Part shown: piece by piece, positions 56,464 through 59,898 of the stretch
Position numbering within the stretch: the first letter of the stretch is position 1
How the letters are laid out: every line of letters begins with the position of its first letter
From: an uncultured Prevotella sp.
GTDB taxonomy: Bacteria > Bacteroidota > Bacteroidia > Bacteroidales > Bacteroidaceae
DNA: 59,898 nucleotides
NCBI GenBank assembly: GCA_905233425.1
Contig: CAJOEC010000012.1
Span: 1-59,898 of the forward strand
Direction of reading: 5' to 3'
The notes under the pieces: generated by a model
Database searches by the model: none
What the model was told of the DNA's origin: nothing
What the model saw: the letters and a program-made list of their open reading frames with translations, nothing else
Translations under genes and position numbers: made by a program

Positions 56464-57510
56464 ATGAAAAACCACACAAGACCGACAAAAACAAAAGAAC
56501 ACCGACGTTGTTTCGTTTTATTGGCCCTGCTGCAATGTCTTGCGGCGTGCCAGGACAATGCTGGCATGTCGCCGCTGCCCAACGAGAATGCTGCCTACTA
56601 CTGGCGCACCACGTGGAGCCTTGACTCCACTGAGCTTGACTTTCTAAGCCGCCATAACATCACAAAACTTTACTGCCGCTTCTTCGACGTGGTCATGGCC
56701 GACGACTCGCTGCCCATGCCCAACGCCACCATCCGCTTTCCCGATGACTGGAGCGCGGGCGTCTCGCTGGCCGACATGGGGGATAGCGCAAATGGTGCAA
56801 CCGAGGGAGACGCAGCGGAACGTTTGCCCGAAGGCATGGAGCTGGTCCCCACCGTCTACATCACCGAGGACTGTATGCACACCCCCGCAGCCACCCTTCC
56901 CGCCGCCTCCCCGTCGGAAAAAGCCACCGTGCCCGCTGGTTTTCCAGCGGGAGAAGCCCTCCCCGCAAAGCTCGTGAATCGAATCCTCCAGATTGCCGAG
57001 ACCCACTCCCTGCCGCCCATCCACGAGATTCAGATTGACTGCGACTACACCCTGCGCAGCCGCAAGACCTACTACGACTTCCTCAATCAGGTGCGCAGCG
57101 AGGCCGCCCGCCACTCCCTACGCCTTTCCACCACCATACGTCTGCACCAGCTTTCGATGCCAGCGCCACCAGCCGACTACGGCGTTCTCATGGTCTACAA
57201 CACCGGCGACCCCCGCAAATTCGCCGAGCGCAATCCCATCCTCGACATCCGCGACGTTCAACCCTACATGCGCTATCTCCCCGACTACCCGCTGCCCCTT
57301 GCAGCCGCCTATCCCGTCTACTCGTGGCAGCGCTACATTGCCGGCGTGCGCGTTGAGCATACCGTCGACTCCACTGAGATAACCAGCGTTAAACACTTGG
57401 TGGAGAAGACACGCCCCGACATCGCCAACACCATTATAACATATCACTTGGACAAAGAAAACATCAAACGCTACAACTATGAAACATACTGTGAAATCTA
57501 TCGCCATTAG
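56464..57510 (+). CDS. Unknown lipoprotein
   Basis: 348 residues from ATG 56464, which gives a lipobox signal peptide ending LAACQD. The mature protein has features of a TIM-barrel-like domain (ITKLYCRFFDVVMADD, IHEIQIDCDYTLRSRKTYYD, ADYGVLMVYNTGDPRKFAE, PDYPLPLAAAYPVYSWQRYI), possibly glycan-binding. No catalytic residues are assigned. Two repeats are read in frame: DWSAGVSLAD (weak family D) and VPAGFPAGE (family C). Its end overlaps the next gene by 32 bp, so they are translated together. Confidence 0.75.
   Translation: MKNHTRPTKTKEHRRCFVLLALLQCLAACQDNAGMSPLPNENAAYYWRTTWSLDSTELDFLSRHNITKLYCRFFDVVMADDSLPMPNATIRFPDDWSAGVSLADMGDSANGATEGDAAERLPEGMELVPTVYITEDCMHTPAATLPAASPSEKATVPAGFPAGEALPAKLVNRILQIAETHSLPPIHEIQIDCDYTLRSRKTYYDFLNQVRSEAARHSLRLSTTIRLHQLSMPAPPADYGVLMVYNTGDPRKFAERNPILDIRDVQPYMRYLPDYPLPLAAAYPVYSWQRYIAGVRVEHTVDSTEITSVKHLVEKTRPDIANTIITYHLDKENIKRYNYETYCEIYRH
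56929..56953. repeat. Small coding hairpin (family C), copy 3
   Basis: GTG then CCCGCTGG-TTTT-CCAGCGGG. Read as VPAGFPAGE in the lipoprotein. Confidence 0.7.
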
Positions 57511-59596
57511 CCTCCTCCTGGCCGCGTCCGGCGGTTCGCCCGCCGGAGCCTGCATCTGGATGGACACCCACAACGACTACCTCTACAGCATCTGCGACCC
57601 TAACGACTTCCAGAACCGCGCCGACCAGGTTTGCAACGACAACTGGAAGACCTACTTGGGACTGCCCGCCGACAAATTTTTCTTCTTCGACGCCAAAGAT
57701 GTGGCCGCAGCCGCCCGCCAGCGAAGCGACGAGCTGATGGCAACATACGCCGAACAGCTCGGCCGATACCTGGACTGCGCCAGAAGCGTCTGGAACGAGC
57801 AGTGGGACTATCCCACAAAACAGGAGCTAACAGAGCGGCGGCAGACACTCCAGCAAGTGAAAGCCTACGCACAGGCGAAGCTGAAGACCCGTCTGCGCAG
57901 CCAGCACGCTCTGCTCTTCATGCGCTGCAACATGCTTCTCGGACTGAACTCTGAGAACATCACCTTCTGGGAGCAGACGGCAAGCCAGTACATCGAGACC
58001 ATCTACAAGGACATGATGCTCGACATCTACGCCGGTGCCCTGCTACGTACCGGACGCGGCGACGAGGCTGGTGCCATCTACGCCAAGCTGGGCGACTGGC
58101 AGAGCCTCATGACGCAGTACTACAAGCGACGCTCATTCCAGGCCATCAGCGAGGAGTATCACCGCGATCCCAACTCCCCAGTGCTGCCATTCATGCTCCA
58201 GGACTTCGTGAACAACGCCCAGGAGGCCGTCGACCAGGCCATCCCCGACTACTACGGGCCACAGGGAAAGCTCTTCGTGCGCGACATCACCAAGGACGAG
58301 GCTATGCAGATGTGCCAGTTGGCACGACAGGCGGCAAGCGACGGTCGCTCCTCAAGCCCCGCGATGTGGCAGAGCGCACTGGCATGGCTCGAATATCTCT
58401 TTGGCGACAAGCAGAAAGCCATGGCCGACATCATGGCCACGACGGCAATGGAACGCACCACGGCTGCCACCGTGTCCGCCGGTATTCCGGCGGGATCCGC
58501 CCAGCGCATCAATGACTGCGCCCATCTGCTGCGCCTCTTCATCTCGGCAGCCAACACCGCCGCGACCGACCTCGCCAACCCCCGCTACGACAGGCAACTG
58601 GCACGCGAGCTGCAATGGCTCGACTCTCTCGGCAAGTCCGACGGACACTATCTGAGGGCCAAGGACCGACTCGTCCACCAGGTGCTGGCCGACAAGTTTT
58701 TCCAAGGCGGAAGAAAAGGCACCGCGCTCGCATTGCTACGCTCCGTCGACGCATACTGCTATTATGACTATGTCGACACCATGAGCGTCGCCAGCCTCAA
58801 GGAAGTCATTGCCTACAACAACGACATGAACCACCGCGATCTCGACAGAAGCATCGCTCCAGCCATGACCCTCGACGCCGACGAGCTGAACGACCTCATG
58901 GGCACAAAGCTGCTGCGCCAGTGCCGGTGGCAGGAGGCACAGCAGTGGCTCAGCAAAGTGTCGGAAGGGTTCTACGCCAAGAAAGGCTATGCCATCTACG
59001 CCGAGAAGCGGAAATGGACTGTGGAGCCGTGGATAAAACGCCAGTGGCTGAAATACAACCAATGGGAAGACACATACGAGAGCCATCTCAAAACCAACCC
59101 GAAGCTCGCATTCGCCCGCGAGATGCAGGAACTTGAAGCAGGCCTTGGCGTGCTCGACGGACTGGAGCGCCAGCAGCGCTGCTACGACCTCGCCGTGCGC
59201 TACGCCCAGACCACATTCACCGGCGACTGCTGGTTCATCATGCGCGACATGAAAAGCGTAAACGACACTCTGCGGGCCAACGAGACCGACCTGCAGGCAA
59301 AGGCCAGGACTCTCCTCGCCACCGCTGCACAGACCACCGACAAGGCTCTGCGCCGGAAGGCTCTCTTCGCATTGGCCTACAGCGGACTATACAGCGAGCA
59401 GCAGTGGTGGTACACCGAGGAGTGGGACAACAACGCGTACAAGTACATCAGGGTCCCGCGTCCGCAGGCCATGCAGTTCAAGGCATTTGCCACACTTGCC
59501 GACTACGACCGTGGAGGCCAGGCCAAGAGCACCGACTACATCTCCCGCTGCGACGAGTACAAACAGTTCATCAAAAAATCCGGGATGAAGCAGTAA
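57479..59596 (+). CDS. Unknown exported helical-repeat protein
   Basis: 705 residues. Signal peptide MKHTVKSIAISLLLAASGGS, its end being encoded by a family C hairpin. Mature part: cysteine-containing start (CIWMDTHNDYLYSICDPNDF), then mostly alpha-helical, TPR-like sequence (YAGALLRTGRGDEAGAIYAK, ALAWLEYLFGDKQKAMADIM, LLRQCRWQEAQQWLSKVSEG). No enzymatic motif. It overlaps the upstream lipoprotein gene and probably acts with it in the periplasm or at the cell surface. A second hairpin copy lies at about residues 331-339 (VSAGIPAG). Confidence 0.8.
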   Translation: MKHTVKSIAISLLLAASGGSPAGACIWMDTHNDYLYSICDPNDFQNRADQVCNDNWKTYLGLPADKFFFFDAKDVAAAARQRSDELMATYAEQLGRYLDCARSVWNEQWDYPTKQELTERRQTLQQVKAYAQAKLKTRLRSQHALLFMRCNMLLGLNSENITFWEQTASQYIETIYKDMMLDIYAGALLRTGRGDEAGAIYAKLGDWQSLMTQYYKRRSFQAISEEYHRDPNSPVLPFMLQDFVNNAQEAVDQAIPDYYGPQGKLFVRDITKDEAMQMCQLARQAASDGRSSSPAMWQSALAWLEYLFGDKQKAMADIMATTAMERTTAATVSAGIPAGSAQRINDCAHLLRLFISAANTAATDLANPRYDRQLARELQWLDSLGKSDGHYLRAKDRLVHQVLADKFFQGGRKGTALALLRSVDAYCYYDYVDTMSVASLKEVIAYNNDMNHRDLDRSIAPAMTLDADELNDLMGTKLLRQCRWQEAQQWLSKVSEGFYAKKGYAIYAEKRKWTVEPWIKRQWLKYNQWEDTYESHLKTNPKLAFAREMQELEAGLGVLDGLERQQRCYDLAVRYAQTTFTGDCWFIMRDMKSVNDTLRANETDLQAKARTLLATAAQTTDKALRRKALFALAYSGLYSEQQWWYTEEWDNNAYKYIRVPRPQAMQFKAFATLADYDRGGQAKSTDYISRCDEYKQFIKKSGMKQ
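57527..57547. repeat. Small coding hairpin (family C), copy 4, in a signal peptide
   Basis: TCCGGCGG-TTCGC-CCGCCGGA. Read as ASGGSPAGA, at the predicted signal-peptidase site. Confidence 0.7.
58472..58495. repeat. Small coding hairpin (family C), copy 5
   Basis: GTGT then CCGCCGG-TATT-CCGGCGG. Read as VSAGIPAGS. Confidence 0.65.
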
Positions 59597-59609
59597 GCCG
59601 TCTCTGACA

Positions 59610-59724
59610 TGTCTCCAAAGGCCCTTCGGGATGTCTCCAAAGGCCCTTCGGGACGTCTAACAGTTCGCGCCGTGCGAACTCCCAGTTCGCGCCGTCCGAA
59701 CTCAGAGTTCGCACGGCGCGAACT
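59610..59724. repeat. Intergenic repeat block after the last gene
   Basis: TGTCTCCAAAGGCCCTTCGG is present twice in tandem (22-bp period, 59610 and 59632). Three 19-bp hairpin units of AGTTCGC-GCCGT-GCGAACT type follow at 59662, 59684 and 59706, again at 22-bp period, the third inverted. No ORF. Confidence 0.75.
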
Positions 59725-59813
59725 ATTTGGCATGTCGGGGACGCCTATACTGCATTGCCGAAATCCCAGGTCCGCATACCATACGGCAAAAAAATCAGCC
59801 CTGTACGGTTGAA

Positions 59814-59898
59814 AAGCCCTGAAGGGGCGACAAGACTACAGACGGGGGTGAAACCCCCGGTAAGTCGGCACAAGACGAAAGCCCTGAAAGGGCGATAG
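59814..59898. repeat. AGCCCTGAAGGGGCGA-type dispersed repeat at the window end
   Basis: AAAGCCCTGAAGGGGCGA, then GGGGGTGAAACCCCCGG, then AAAGCCCTGAAAGGGCGATAG. This REP-like family is familiar from many Bacteroidota intergenic regions. The copy runs off the window. Confidence 0.6.

Noticed and set aside
56599..56615. CACCACGTGGAG as a third parS site
   Set aside because: Only the CCACGTGG core matches, and it lies inside a coding sequence; flanking bases do not fit the palindrome.

Overview
The window is about 60 kb of chromosome from a member of Bacteroidales, most likely a Prevotella-type organism. The evidence is: Bacteroidota promoters (TTTG or TTG, 19-20 bp, TAnnTTTG) before many genes; families largely confined to the phylum (DUF5686, DUF5053, DUF3843-like, HigB/HigA pairs, GIN-domain lipoproteins, the AAA/PD-(D/E)XK family); and type IX-secretion-like C-terminal tails (DLQGRK...GIYI..GKK..VK). 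No phage genes, insertion sequence or CRISPR array were seen. The only mobile-type gene is the partial zinc-finger/HTH protein at the left edge.

Layout. 0-2.2 kb: partial HTH gene with a phased repeat array, a truncated BspA-like LRR gene, a HigB/HigA toxin-antitoxin pair and a 44-bp perfect palindrome. 2.2-11.2 kb: secreted GH29 alpha-L-fucosidase, AraC regulator, DUF5686 outer-membrane protein and an AldA-type aldehyde dehydrogenase, together suggesting deoxy-sugar use. 11.2-13.9 kb: a promoter plus terminator that may mark a small RNA, tRNA-Ser(GGA), two small genes, nadA, and an AT-rich gap with a dense cluster of DnaA-box-like 9-mers. 13.9-25.7 kb: lgt, a SNF2 ATPase operon with an unknown partner, a GIN-domain lipoprotein, two unrelated ATPases and a Pif1-like helicase. 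25.9-34.5 kb: Sel1 lipoprotein, DUF3843-like protein, a second HigB/HigA pair and a 1751-residue exonuclease-RecQ-UvrD fusion. 34.6-39.2 kb: an operon of a caspase-fold C13-like protease, a secreted protein with a sorting tail, and one polypeptide joining an ECF sigma factor, a membrane segment and an outer-membrane beta-barrel. 39.3-44.4 kb: glycosyltransferase, a broken copy of the RecQ-fusion 5' end, polA and a polyprenyl synthase. 44.5-53.0 kb: a housekeeping run (GH3 glucosidase, mnmG, apt, uvrC, dtd, MazG-like, deoC) with two parS-like sites flanking apt. 53.1-59.6 kb: RNR C-terminal-like protein, folB, amidase, MCE protein, lipoprotein and a large exported protein. The right end is repeat-rich intergenic DNA.

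The most striking property is that many genes carry short palindromic or inverted-repeat elements inside their reading frames. At least seven sequence families occur in eleven genes, including core ones (mnmG, the cell-wall amidase, two helicases and a SNF2 ATPase). Within the best-sampled families every copy is read in the same frame. This resembles the coding palindromic elements known from Rickettsia, but the sequences differ. A second notable system is the protease / secreted protein / sigma-barrel operon, which looks like an envelope-spanning signalling unit. The parS-like pair and the DnaA-box cluster suggest that the window may lie near the replication origin; this is inference, because no dnaA, parA or parB is present.

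Some start codons were moved inward from the longest open frame, where that frame began at TTG or GTG or lay upstream of the predicted transcription start.
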